Assembly: GCA_003427395.1 (NCBI GenBank)
Contig: BFEA01000011.1
Coordinates: 314,915-378,914 of the forward strand
Direction: 5' to 3'
DNA length: 64,000 nt
Source: Chara braunii
Taxonomy: Eukaryota; Streptophyta; Charophyceae; Charales; Characeae
Each line of letters opens with the position of its first letter. The first letter of the stretch is position 1. Of this stretch, positions 33,717-44,902 are shown one piece after another. The translations under genes and the position numbers were made by a program. The notes beneath the pieces were generated by a model that had not been told where the DNA came from, did not search any database, and worked only from the letters and a program-made list of their open reading frames with translations.

Positions 33717-34245
33717 CTTTGTATCCTTCAAGAGTGTGTCCTTTATGGGCTTGTCCACATAGGTGGGTATGAGAGCAAGGGTTGGTAGACTAATCGATTG
33801 CGTGAACTGAACACCTATGTTTTAGTCGGCGGGGTCATGATGGTATGCCGAATGGGCCGTGAGGCATGTATATATGTATTTTAGTGCATGGGGTGTATGT
33901 ACCGGATCCTAAGAGACTCTAAGTTAGCCTAGGTAGGCTTGCTCTCAAACCTTGTGTCTACCCTAGGGATAGGTTGGTTAGAGTAGAAGGGGGGATATTG
34001 CCTATGATATGAGTACGGGGATCAGTAACGCTTGTGGCCGCGATGACTGTTTGCCTAAGCCTGACTTTGAGGGCCCTGCCGATGTGAGGTGTATATTGTC
34101 TATAATTAAGGTCATATGGCGTGGATGGAAAGAGGGGTGGTGTGAGTTGAGCATTAGTCATCTCTACTAGCCTTTGGTTTGAGTTTCTGGCGTTATAACC
34201 TGATGATCGATTACTTGTCGTGTGTGCCCGTCCGGTACCAGCATC

Positions 34246-35576
34246 ATGGCCGAAAAAAGTGATTTCGTTAAAATCCTACTCTGGAGGAGCGCGTGCCTCA
34301 GTAAAGTGCTACTGTGCGAGTAAGTGAGCGACTCGATGCCCCCAGAACTTCGCGCCCTGCTGTTTCAAGGAAAAAATTTATATGCCTTCCTATGTGGCTA
34401 TCATGACTTCAGTCTCATGAAGAGGTAGGACGAGAAGGCAATGTGGAGCATGTTGCCACTGTTTGTCTACGAAGAGTTGAGTGAGGAGGTGTATACCCTT
34501 ATGCTAAAGTCGCAGACCTGGGACGAGCGGGAAAGTTTTTTGAAGTTGAGATTTCTAGAGGATGAAGCGGAAGACCACCTTGGCGAAGGCCTTGAGCAAC
34601 CAGTTGGGGTTACGTCAACACAAGGAGAGTTGAGAGGTATGCAGAGGCAAATTGCGATGCTAGAAGAGAGGTTGACATGATTGGAAGAAGCCAGGCGTAG
34701 CAAGAGGAAGGTCTCTGAAGGAGCATCGAGTGGGCCGGCTGGGCAGGATGAGGCAGAGGCAAGGGGAGATCATCAGAAGTTACTCCTCCACAAGGGAACC
34801 TCGAAGGGGCGAGCCTGCGCCCCGAAAAGAGGCGAAGGTGAGGGATTCGTTGAGATAAAGGGGGAGCGGGGAGCTAGTGCGGCCCTGCCTGTCATTGCAC
34901 CTGATCCGAAGAGAGGGCTCATTAACGTGGAAGCATCCTCAGCTGCGGGGCGGAGAGAGCAAAAGAGCAGGTGGTGGCGAGAGCACCAGGCGAAAATAGT
35001 ATGTGATCGTTGTGAAAAAATTGGTCATGCCCCTCGAGGGTGTAAAGGAAAGGGGGTGACAGGGGTAAGAGGAGAGCCTGAGCCTCCCAAGTTGACGGCT
35101 CAACGGAAGGCGAGGAATCGGGCCCAAGGGAGCCAAGGTATCGGAAAGGGGCAAGGCCCGTGACAGGAAGAGGCCACCCCGCAAAGGTTGAGAGGCAAAT
35201 TAACACAGGCTGGCCCCCGCCAACTGAGCGGGCACTATACGGGCCGTGGACACCATACGGTCAAGTGGGACCAAGGCCTATATCTAATACATACCTGCCC
35301 CGGATGCAAGGCATTTGTTTGGGCCCACAAATAAGTATGATACCGCCTAGGCCTCGCGCAGTCCAGATTCGGCCAACTCTGCCTATGGGACTGTTGCAGC
35401 CATCCACACAGCGGGTGCCATAAGGCGATATGGCCGGTGCAGAAAGCCAGAGGCGGGAAGCTAGAAGAGGCCGCGGGGATGGAGGGCGGAACAATAGAGG
35501 ACGAGGAAGCGGCAGGGGAGGCACTGGAGGGCGCGATGAACGCCAACGGAACCACAAGGGGGATGTGGGGAAGTAA
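34246..35576 (+). pseudogene. Gag-like ORF with intact zinc knuckle, copy 2
   Basis: The ATG at 34246 starts MAEKSDFVKILLWRS. Stops at 34324 (TAA) and 34426 (TAG) interrupt the first part. The rest is open as far as the stop near 35161. The knuckle at 35002-35043 reads CDRCEKIGHAPRGC, a perfect CX2CX4HX4C. A CAA-to-TAA change near 35423 precedes the RG-rich tail, which ends at 35576. The disabling sites differ from those in copies 1 and 3, so the family ORF was intact when the copies arose. The knuckle identifies a retrotransposon nucleocapsid. Confidence 0.85.
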
Positions 35577-35778
35577 AAGGCATAACAAGCAGCAGTTCCA
35601 CGGTAGTCGGGTAGAAAAGGCGGCCAAGGGAATCCAAAAGGGAGAATAGGGTGGATGGAAGGTGTAAAAGGTGATGGAAGGAGGTGGAGTTAGAGAGAAA
35701 ATAGTAGTGTGAGGGAAGGGAAGTGAGCCGAGGAGCAATCAGTCAAGGGATAGTCCTGGACCGCTTTGGGTTGGTTTA

Positions 35779-35781
35779 CAT
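35779..35781. other. Right inversion breakpoint
   Basis: The plus-strand gag 3' flank (GGGTTGGTTTAC) is joined to TACTACGAAAAAGGGGG, the inner side of a minus-strand LTR 5' segment. These are the partners missing at 12114/12115. Across the two junctions about 5 bases (TATAA) and about 14 bases (CGGGGAATCCCGTA) of the intact copies are absent. Confidence 0.85.
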
Positions 35782-36550
35782 ACTACGAAAAAGGGGGTAA
35801 CTCCGAAGCAGTCACGAAGACAACGTGTAATCGTTCCTCAGACAGTTCCCTGAGCAGAACACACCCCCATGCGACCCCGCCGGACCCGGAACGTAGGTCG
35901 TACATAGTCAACATTACCGGCCCCTACACCTGGCGTCACGTCTTAATTCAAAAGACATCGGGACATAACAATAAATAACAATGAAGATAAATAATAAAAT
36001 ATTTAGAACCTCTAAACCGCCTACATCATTTCGACGCCGCCACGACAAACCTAAGGGGGATAGCCCCGCCCGGCCCTCGACCCCCTCGGTCCCTTTGCGC
36101 CACTCCGATATCCCCGTGTCGTCGCCGCTCGATCTCTATCGCTGAACCTCTCAGATGAAAGTCCAACGCCGTAACTAATAGCGCTAGGCCCGGGTCTGGG
36201 TCTAGCTTTGGCGGACACCTAAATAATCGGACACTGTGCGACGCGCCGTGCTACCGAAACGCCTTAAGAAGTCACATTGTTGTCAATGTCGTCCTCCACA
36301 TGTACGTACAGGGCACAGGTAAGCACAGTAATCAACAACACACTGACTCTTCAATCATCAACAATTAAAAAAAATCACTCGCGCCTCAAGTCTGCGCGCC
36401 CACACACTCTTTATTCTGGTCAACCATCAACCGCATAAACAACGGAGTGTGCCGCGACTCACACGGTAAATTCAAACTCTAAACTAAACTTATTTTATGC
36501 CGCTTGCAAAAACCAGGGTGGATACCCTTGTAAGGGTATTCGCACCGACA
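35781..36550 (-). mobile_element. 5' 0.77 kb of an LTR (3' LTR of copy 3)
   Basis: On the minus strand it starts TGTCGGTGCG at 36550 and runs to CGTAGTA at 35781, where the breakpoint cuts it. It is directly preceded (in sense) by the copy 3 3' region, so it is that element's 3' LTR start. The rest of the LTR is 12115-18491. Confidence 0.85.
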
Positions 36551-39358
36551 GCTTACCGGACAATATTAAGCGACGTTCCCGTCACTCCGCCAAATCAGAA
36601 AGCTATAAATTCATCCAAAACCTCAAATGCTGACGAGAAAGGAACCAATCCGATTAGCCGACAGACTCAGGTTAGAGGCCTCCAACAACCTGTGTCCACA
36701 CAATTGTATGCTGCCAGGGTTTCAACCTGGGTCTCCATTGCCCTGGCATTCGGACGCCGGTGTATTACGTATCAATACTACAACATAAGTTCCAAAGGCC
36801 TCCTCAAACCATCTTCTCCCCTTCGTCCTGGACAAACGTCGACTTCTCGTTGAGTGCCTCTGTTAGATTTTTCCTCGTAAGCAGAGCCCTTCCCAGGGAT
36901 GCGGGCCTTAAATGTGACCTTAAAAGGCATCATCTTGCCTCCCTCCCAAAATCCTCACAATCAAACGCATATGTATATGTATACTTAAATCTCATCTCAT
37001 CCCTTTCTGCAGTCTAGTACAAAAATGCTAGGTCTCCATCCTGGCCCACCATAGTCTGATTGATCGAGTCAGATCTACGGCCTACCGCATTGTTATCTTA
37101 ACGACAGTTCCCTTGCTGGTTAAGCAACAATAGTTTTTCTCCTGATAAGCATTCAATCAGAACTTCCAAAAAGACTCAACTCGTATCCCCCACCATCCCA
37201 TCGGAGTAATTCCATGGGGCATGCATAACCCCTTAAACTCTTACCCCTTTGGTAGACGAGAGTTCGCTGCCAGGTTCTGCTGGGAAGCAACCATCCACTA
37301 GGGGTTGCGCCCTAGAGGTGTTATCCTTTACCGTCTAGCTTGGTCTTCCTTAAAATGCCCCAGGATTAGCAGAAGTGTCCGGGCGGTGTGTCGAAAAAAA
37401 CTACAGCCCATTGCGGGACTACGCATGGTTCTGTCTCACTTAAAGGCGTATACCTGCTCCGTATGAGAGAACATAGAGAGCACGACACCCTTCTCACAAT
37501 CATAAACAGAACCACCGCCAGGTTCACTTAGGTCGTGACCCCTTGACTTGATCAGAGACCGTAAACCACACATCCCGATGACATCTATCAAATGCACTGC
37601 TTTGCGACACGCTCAATACCATCCAAACAATTTTTCTGGTTCATCTCGTCAGACTTTATCAGTTCAAACTTATCTTACCATGCCCTTAAATCCATTAACC
37701 ACCTTTCACACGAAGGAGGTTTGTCATCCATGGGTGTCCCAACTATCCCTCTCTTTCTAGAATGAGCTATCACGCGACCCTTTTTAAAACATCTTCTTTT
37801 TGAAGACGAGTCTTTCAATAAATAACACTACCATCTTCCTTAATCTAAAGGGGTCTCAACCATAAAACGACGCAAACCGAGGGACCTATTCATGGGTTCT
37901 CTCCACAACTCAACCACGACACAACTCAAACTGAGGGACCAGCTTATGACCCCTCTTCGCAACTCAACCGTAAAACATTCGGCATGGTAAGTATTCGAGT
38001 CTCGCAAAATCCCTTAGGATTCCCACACTTCTGTCACACAACAACTGCACTACCTTTCCTTATAGTCGACCCTATCACCCCCCCGTGGGCAGATCGCATG
38101 AGTATACTGGAGAGTAGACAGTCCACATTCATCAATTCTCCCAATTTCATGGCACACAAAGTGCCTCTTATATATTTTTCCACACAAAATCACCATTTAT
38201 CAGAATAAAATCCACACATGTGAGAGTGATTGTGATCGTCATATACAAAGAAATAGTCTCAGATAACGTTCCAACTCAGACACCCTCAAGGGTATAACAT
38301 CCCGACTTAGGCGAATAAATATAGTCTTGAATTACTCGTATACACTTAAAGTCGAATACTCTCGACAAAAGTTGACACCAATATCACACAAAGGATGCCC
38401 CCCACTTCCTGGCCAAAGCTTTTAAACTAAAGCAGGTCCACATAGGGCGTAATCGTACCCCTCACCTACCGAAAGAATCTGTATAACTCAAGACATACCT
38501 AAATTTTGAATGACCCAAGGCCTATCATGCCTCGACGGGTTGTAAGTTCACAACAACCTCGAGTCAAAAGGCTGCTCATACTCTTTCCTCATATCTCGTC
38601 GCAACACCCTCGAGGTCTTAAGGCCACGAGAATTGAAACTCGAATCCTACCAAACCTCCATGCATACCCTATTTACAAGCGCATGGGTACGTATACCTTT
38701 ATAATTCAGGATAGTGCGGCCAAGAGCAAACTCAACCCCCAAGGACAATCAGTTTACTTTGAACCTTTGGGTGATATCCTTAAAGTACATGCCTAAGGGA
38801 GCCAACTACCATGATCAAACTAAATCAATGCTCCTTAACCCAAATCGTATCCTCACACGGTCTCTTAGCACAGCGTACTTCCTACACTCATGGCCCACTC
38901 TCACATTTTGATCGCGCTATAGCCATCCTACCCCTAAACAGTCATAAGAACCTGAGAGACACTTACCCCATCTACCTTAAGGTCTTTTTAGGGTCCCACA
39001 TACACTCACAACACCTTAGTGTATACACCCTCTCCAACTTATTTAGTATACAGTCAGATCCTTGTAAGCTAAAATACGAGGTCGGGGACCATACAATCAA
39101 CAATCGCGCTAACCTACTTCCACGTTCACATATATAAGATTGAATTTATTATAGTAAACCAACCCAAAGCAGTCAAGGACTATCCTTTGACTGATTGCTC
39201 CTCGGCTCACGGGTTAGAGTCTTCCCTTCCCTCCCACGACTGTATTCTCTCTAACCCCACATCCTTTCATCACCTTTTACACCTTTCATCCACCCTATTC
39301 TCCCTTTTGCATTCCCTTGGCCGCCTTTCCTACCCGACTACCGTTCAACTGCTACTTG

Positions 39359-40705
39359 TCATGCCTTATTCTTCCCCATATCCCCCTTGTGGTTCCGCTG
39401 GCGTCCATCGCGCCCTCCAGTGCCTCCCCTGCCGCTACCTCGGCCTCTATTGTTGCACCCTCCATTCCCGCGGCCTCTCCCAACTTCCCGCCTCTGACTT
39501 TCTGCACCGGCCATATCGCCTTATGACACCCGCTGTGTCGATGGCTGCAACAGTCTCATAGGCAGAGTTGGCCGAATCTGGACTGCGGGAGGCCTAGGCG
39601 GTATCATACTTATTTGTGGGCCCAAACAAATGCCTTGCATCCAGGGCAGATATGAATTATATATAGGCCTTGGTCCGACTTGACCGTATGGTGTCCACGG
39701 CCTGTATAGTGCCCGCTCAGTTAGTGGGGGCCCCGAATGTGCTGGTTTGCCTCTCAACTCTTGCGGGGTGGGCGCTTCCTGTCGCCTGCCCTGCCCCTTT
39801 CCGATACCTTGGCTCCCTTAGGCCCGATTCCTCGCCTTCCGCTGAGCCTTCATCAACTTGGGAGGCTCAGACTCTCCTCTTACCCCTATCACCCCCTTTC
39901 CTTTACACCCTCGAGAGGCATAACCAGTTTTTCCACAGCAATCACATACTATCTTCGCCTGGTGCTCTCGCCACCACCTGCTCTTTTGCTCTCTCCGCCC
40001 TGCAGCTGAGGATGCTTCCACGTTAATGAGCCCTCTCTTGGGATAAGGCGCAATGACAGGCAGGGCCGCACTAGCTCCCCGCTCCCTCTTTATCTCAATT
40101 AATCCCTCGCCTCCGCCTCTTTTCGGGGCGCTGGTTTGCCCCTTCGAGGTTCCCTTGTGGAGGAGTTACTTCTGATGATCTCCCCTTGCTTCTGCCTCAT
40201 CCTGCCCAGCCGGCCCACTCGATGCTCCTTCTGAGGCCTTCCTCTTGCCACGCCTGGCTTCGTCCAATCGCGTCAACCTCTCTTCTACCATCCCATCTTG
40301 CCTCTGTATACCACTCAACTCTCCTTGTGTTAACGTAACCCTAGCTAGTTGCTCAAGGCCTTCACCAAGCTGGTCTTCCGCTCCATCCTCTGGAAATCTC
40401 AACTTTAGAAAACTTTCCAGCTCGTCCCAGGTCTGCGACTTAAGCATAAGGGTATACACCTCCTCACTCAACTCTTCGCAGACAAACAGTGGCAACATGC
40501 TCCACATCGCCTTCTCGTCCCAACTCTTCATGAAACTGAAGTCATGATGGTCGCATAGGAAGAAGGCAGACAAATTTCTTCCCTGAAACAGCAGGGCGCG
40601 AAGTTCTGGGGGCGTCGAGTCGCTCACTGACTCGCACAGTAGCACTTTATTGAGGCACGTGCTCCTCCAGAGTAGGATTTTGGCAAAATCACTTTCTTCG
40701 GCCAT
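39359..40705 (-). pseudogene. Gag-like ORF with zinc knuckle, copy 3
   Basis: The ATG at 40705 starts MAEESDFAKILLWRSTCLNK. The frame is open through the Trp codon that is a stop in copies 1 and 2, and ends at a TAA near 40166 (after RGDHQK). It resumes to a knuckle at 39905-39946 reading CDCCGKTGYASRGC, where the His codon CAT has become TAT (Tyr). A Pro-rich stretch and the RG-rich tail follow, with stop at 39359. Lost in a different way from the other copies. The segment ELSEEVYTLMLKSQTWDELE is likely helical. Confidence 0.8.
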
Positions 40706-40853
40706 GATGCTGGTACCAGCCTGACACACACGACAAGTAATCGATCATCAGGTTGTAACGCCAGAAACTCAAACCAAAGGCTAGTAGAGATGACTAATGC
40801 TCAACTCACACCACCCCTCTTTCCACCCACGCCATATGACCTTAATTATAGAC

Positions 40854-41395
40854 TATGTAGCACGATATACCTGGCTGGATAATCTGGTCGGATTATCTGG
40901 CCGGATTATCGGGGGCTAGGGTTATCCGAAAATCCGGATGATTAAAAAAATGGGCAAAAAAAAGCAAAAAAAAAAAAAAAAAAGTAATATTGCGCATGAA
41001 AAATCCAATAGAACTATGTTCCTTTTTCATAAAAAGCTTGATAAGTCATGGAAGGGTTGAAAGGGGGTAAGATAGGGAATGAAGGTGTTTAGAGGGTGGA
41101 TGCTTGATTCGTTTTATAATTTTTTATCCAAATATTATTTTCTTTTTCGGTTTTCTATTTTTATTTTTTTATCTGTTGAAATATCAACAATGGCCTCAAG
41201 CCAAAAGTTGTTTGTATCGTTGATGTAAACAACATAATTGTTTTCCAGAATTTTTTGAATTAGTTTTTGTTTGGGTAAAAAAAAATGTTTAGCGCAGGGC
41301 CGGATTTTTCCATATCCGGAATTAATCCGCAATTTTGATCCGGATTGAAAATTCTGGATAAAATGATCTGCCGGATATCCGGATTTTCTACATAG
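40854..41395. mobile_element. Non-autonomous DNA transposon, 542 bp
   Basis: It is flanked by an exact 9-bp duplication ATTATAGAC (40845-40853 and 41396-41404). Copies 1 and 2 have it once, in AATTATAGACAATAT. Ends TATGTAG and CTACATAG form a short inverted repeat. Both ends are dense in a TCCGGAT/GGATTATC-type motif. The interior is A/T-rich without coding capacity. A 9-bp duplication suits Mutator-like elements, but the short ends and subterminal repeats also fit hAT if one base is coincidental. Confidence 0.75.
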
Positions 41396-41791
41396 ATTAT
41401 AGACAATATACACCTCACATCAGCAGGGCCCTCAAAGTCAAGCTTAGGTGGACGGTCATCGTGGCCACAAGCGTTACTGATCCCCGTACTCATATCATAG
41501 GCGAGATCCCCCCTTCTACTCTAACCAACCTATCCCTTGGGTAGACACAAGGTTCGAGAGCAAGCCTACCTAGACTCACTTAGAGTCTCTTAGGATCCGG
41601 TACATACACCCCATGCACTAAAATACATATATACATGCCTCACGGCCCATTCGGCATACCGTCATGACCCCGCCGACTAAAACATAGGTGTTCAGTTCAC
41701 GCAATCGATTAGTCTACCAACCCTGCTCTCATACCCATCTATGTGCACAAGCCCATAAAGAACACACTCTGGCAGGATATAAAGCCACCCT

Positions 41792-42466
41792 CTATCGACC
41801 AGCCACCACACAGACCTCGTCCCAGTCTACAACCTCCCCATCAGGATCATGGGAGCTCGCATAGGTGTCGACCACATTGGCTACGTCCCTGAGTTCTTGG
41901 CTATAGGGCAAAAATCTCTGGTCCAAGTACAAACCATATATCAGCTCGCACGTGTATCGTGCGTACCCCCATTCTCGTGCCCTCATGACGGCTTCTGCTA
42001 CAACCTCTACCCTTTCCTGTCCCCCGAAACATTCCTCTACCAAAAATTCAGGCAGACCGATTCGTAATGGGGCAAAAGGAAACTCAAACTCATCGGCATA
42101 TTTGACTTCTACATGGGTCACCACTCACTCTTCCCCTTCATGGACCCTGTCGCTTGCCCATTTTTTCGTAGCCTCCTCAGCTACCCGTAGTGGCCTCGCA
42201 AGCATGTTCCCGTGTCCAAGTGGTAACTCAACCCCATGCTTGACCCAAAACGAGGAAGATGCGTAGAGGGTCACCCTTAGGATCGCACAATCTTCAGCAT
42301 CATCAAAACCAGACTCGATCCAGATGAAGATACCCCTGCCTATCAGTGTGACGCACCAGGAAGAGATATATTCTCCTTCCTTGACTCTCCTCGGCAAGGA
42401 TTCCTCGAGTCCTTTTTCCCTTTTAACACGCAAGGCCACACTAGGATCTTCCCTAGCATAAGGCAT
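41792..42466 (-). pseudogene. Upstream gag-like ORF, copy 3
   Basis: The ATG at 42466 starts MPYAREDPSVALRVKREKG. A TGA near 42125 stands where copies 1 and 2 have CGA, a C-to-T change at a CpG. The frame then continues to ...VVDWDEVCVVAGR, stop at 41792. This is the only copy with an uninterrupted, in-frame C-terminal part, including YGLYLDQRFLPYSQELRDVA. Function unrecognised. Confidence 0.6.
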
Positions 42467-44392
42467 CCTGAGTTGCCTTTGCTCTGGTCTGGGTGCTGCC
42501 CATCACAAAAAAAAAAACGCCCAGCATACACCTTCCGTTACCATGCTGACGATCACAATATACAAGCCCTACCCTTGAAGCCTCGGCTTCATATCATCTT
42601 TCCCTAAATTGTCTCCTATCCAGTGTTTACAACCACCCAACTTAGATGACAATAGTAATGGTAATATATCTCGATAATATAGTATTTGTAAATATTAAAA
42701 ATTCATAAATACGATACTTATGGAAAACGATACATTACCATAATAACTGACCACAGAGATATCCATAGTAATCAGATACATCATACACAAGCTAGTCAAC
42801 TACTCAAAGCATATACAAATACCTCATAACGACAGACCTATATCAACAGGCATAACACATGATAGGCACATTATGATCAAAGATATAACTGCTAGCGGTT
42901 AGTACTCTCAGACATAATATTGGCGAGAGCACTACACTTTACTCCCCAGGCTTTGACAAAAGTGTACTGTGGCGAGGGGCAACGTCTTAAATCCCAGAGT
43001 CCCACTTAAGGATCAAGCCTCACTACTTCTCCTTTCGATTCTAGCGTCCGTCCCTTGCATCCCCTTGCCAATAAAACAAACAACCTCACCATACACGCTC
43101 CGGGTGGTGTCACCCCGTCCTGTGTTGGTGACTCCACTTGACACAACAATAGTTGGGGATTCACCCCTGAATCCGCATCACACGTGGATTCTGCGCAGCG
43201 CCTCTACCCTTCTTTGAGGAACAGTCCAAACACCCACATTTAACAAACAGCCATAAGCCGATAATTGGACTTGAGACACTCATATAAATCCTTACATACA
43301 AAACAGTTCAAATACATACTTCAAATACATGGCCTATGTGAATATTTCTGACAAGGATAATTATCGAAGGAATACAATCATCCAACACATAGTCTCACAC
43401 AAATAGACGCCAGGCAAGCTTACTCAGGTAAAATCTTGCATATACGGATGAGTTCAATATAGAACTCAAGAGAAATGCCCTTAGACAAGAATAGTCTCAA
43501 GTCGTTAGCCCCAACCCCATAGATTCAAGCGGATGGCCCAAACCTGAAAAGGTTCAAGCAAAAAATTGAACACCAATTACAATTCATTGCCCCATCAAAA
43601 GTAAGCAAAATAATCTAGGTGATAGCTTCTTTACTGCTACTCCGCCTGCCTCTAGGATCAGATAACCTCCTTTATAGGGACAGGCGTCATGCAAATCCGC
43701 TACTTCCCGTAGCACTTTCTATTGAGGCCTTAACACGGTGTTCACTGCATCTCTTTACTGCCTTATACACCTAATTCAAACATACCACGCGGGACAAACC
43801 TCAGACTTCCATAGCTATACAACTCGAGCAACTGCTTAGAACCCAGACTTAAGGATCTCAATCCATACTATGCAGGCTTTCAACATCCTTAGCCTAACTC
43901 TCCTCGAAGTTCCTTGATGACTTCTAACATAATAGGGTTCCTTTACTCTTTCTATGCCTTGCCCTAAAGCCTAAGTACCCTATTGCACTCTTGACCGCTC
44001 GGGTAACTCCCCTTAGCCATAATGGGTACCTTATGAGGCTAACACCCTTAACCAACATGCCCAGTTACATTGGCATCATCTCATTTCACCTCAATCATAT
44101 CAACTAGGCAAAGCATCGTCCGAGCTAGTCAACTATCAGGGTAAAAAACGATACTCAACTCCAACTGCCATCATGCTAGTCAGGGTACGTAAGTGCATAG
44201 TCAAAACTTATCCCTCTCACGCCATCCTCACTGCGCCAACCAGAATCCACTCACACAATCAACCCTCACTCGCTTTCTATCCAACACCTTCAATCAATTA
44301 ACCATAAAGCGCAAAAACTTCTCGCCTTGCCCACTTCTCACATTTCCATACCCGGATGTCATTCCACCAAGGACAACGGCATACAACCGTTA

Positions 44393-44410
44393 TCCCCAGC
44401 AACGACGTCA
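44393..44410 (-). other. Primer binding site, copy 3 (degraded)
   Basis: The minus strand reads TGACGTCGTTGCTGGGGA, two bases after the LTR end, which itself has decayed to TCGAAA. The tRNA-Asp-type pattern remains with about three mismatches. Confidence 0.75.
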
Positions 44411-44883
44411 CCTTTCGAGCGCATCGGTCCGACACCGCACAAGGCAGCGCGGGACCCTCCCGGCCCCGTCACGCAGGAGTTAGTCTATTCCTTCGTCGCA
44501 AATATACATGGAGCTTCCGCAAGCCACTCCGGCCGAGTGTGCCAGCCATACCTCCCGCGAGCCCCTACGACAGGATAGGGTCTACATGAGGCACGACTTA
44601 CGTCCACCTTACGGAAGCTGTCACCGCCCTCCGGTGAGCGTATCCCCGCCGAGCTACCAGTCCACTGTACGAAAGTTGATCAGTTGCAATCGCAGAGGTG
44701 GACCAGCCGCGGGCGTTTCTCGTTCGATGTAGCATTGTGGGTACGAGCGGTAGTACTCCTCTATCGATCCCGCACACGAACCGGCATCTTGGGGGGCTGA
44801 AGTCCCAACCGCGGTCGACTAGGACGTATCCCACTCACCACGAGCACACCACACTACGAACACTACGAACAAAAAAAAATAAA

Positions 44884-44902
44884 ACACACACACACACACA
44901 TC
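44884..44902. repeat. CA microsatellite, LTR copy 3
   Basis: Short (CA)n run at the same LTR position as 2853-2896 but much shorter, showing length variation between copies. Confidence 0.9.

Larger units (their letters stand above)
31116..35779 (+). mobile_element. Internal region of retrotransposon copy 2 (5' part)
   Basis: Contains the leader, the upstream ORF and the gag-like ORF, ending GGGTTGGTTTAC at the right inversion breakpoint. Its 3' region is the minus-strand block 9510-12114. Added together (4664 + 2605) these give about 7.27 kb, matching copy 3 without its DNA-element insertion (7862 minus 551, or 7311). Confidence 0.85.
36551..44412 (-). mobile_element. Internal region of retrotransposon copy 3 (most complete)
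   Basis: Minus strand: primer site 44393-44410, 2-kb leader, upstream ORF (42466-41792), gag-like ORF (40705-39359), 3' region (39146-36551). A 542-bp DNA element interrupts the spacer between the two ORFs. Total 7862 bp. No sequence resembling protease, reverse transcriptase, RNase H or integrase is seen in any frame. This copy shows the uninterrupted join between gag flank and 3' region (39147-39152). Confidence 0.85.
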
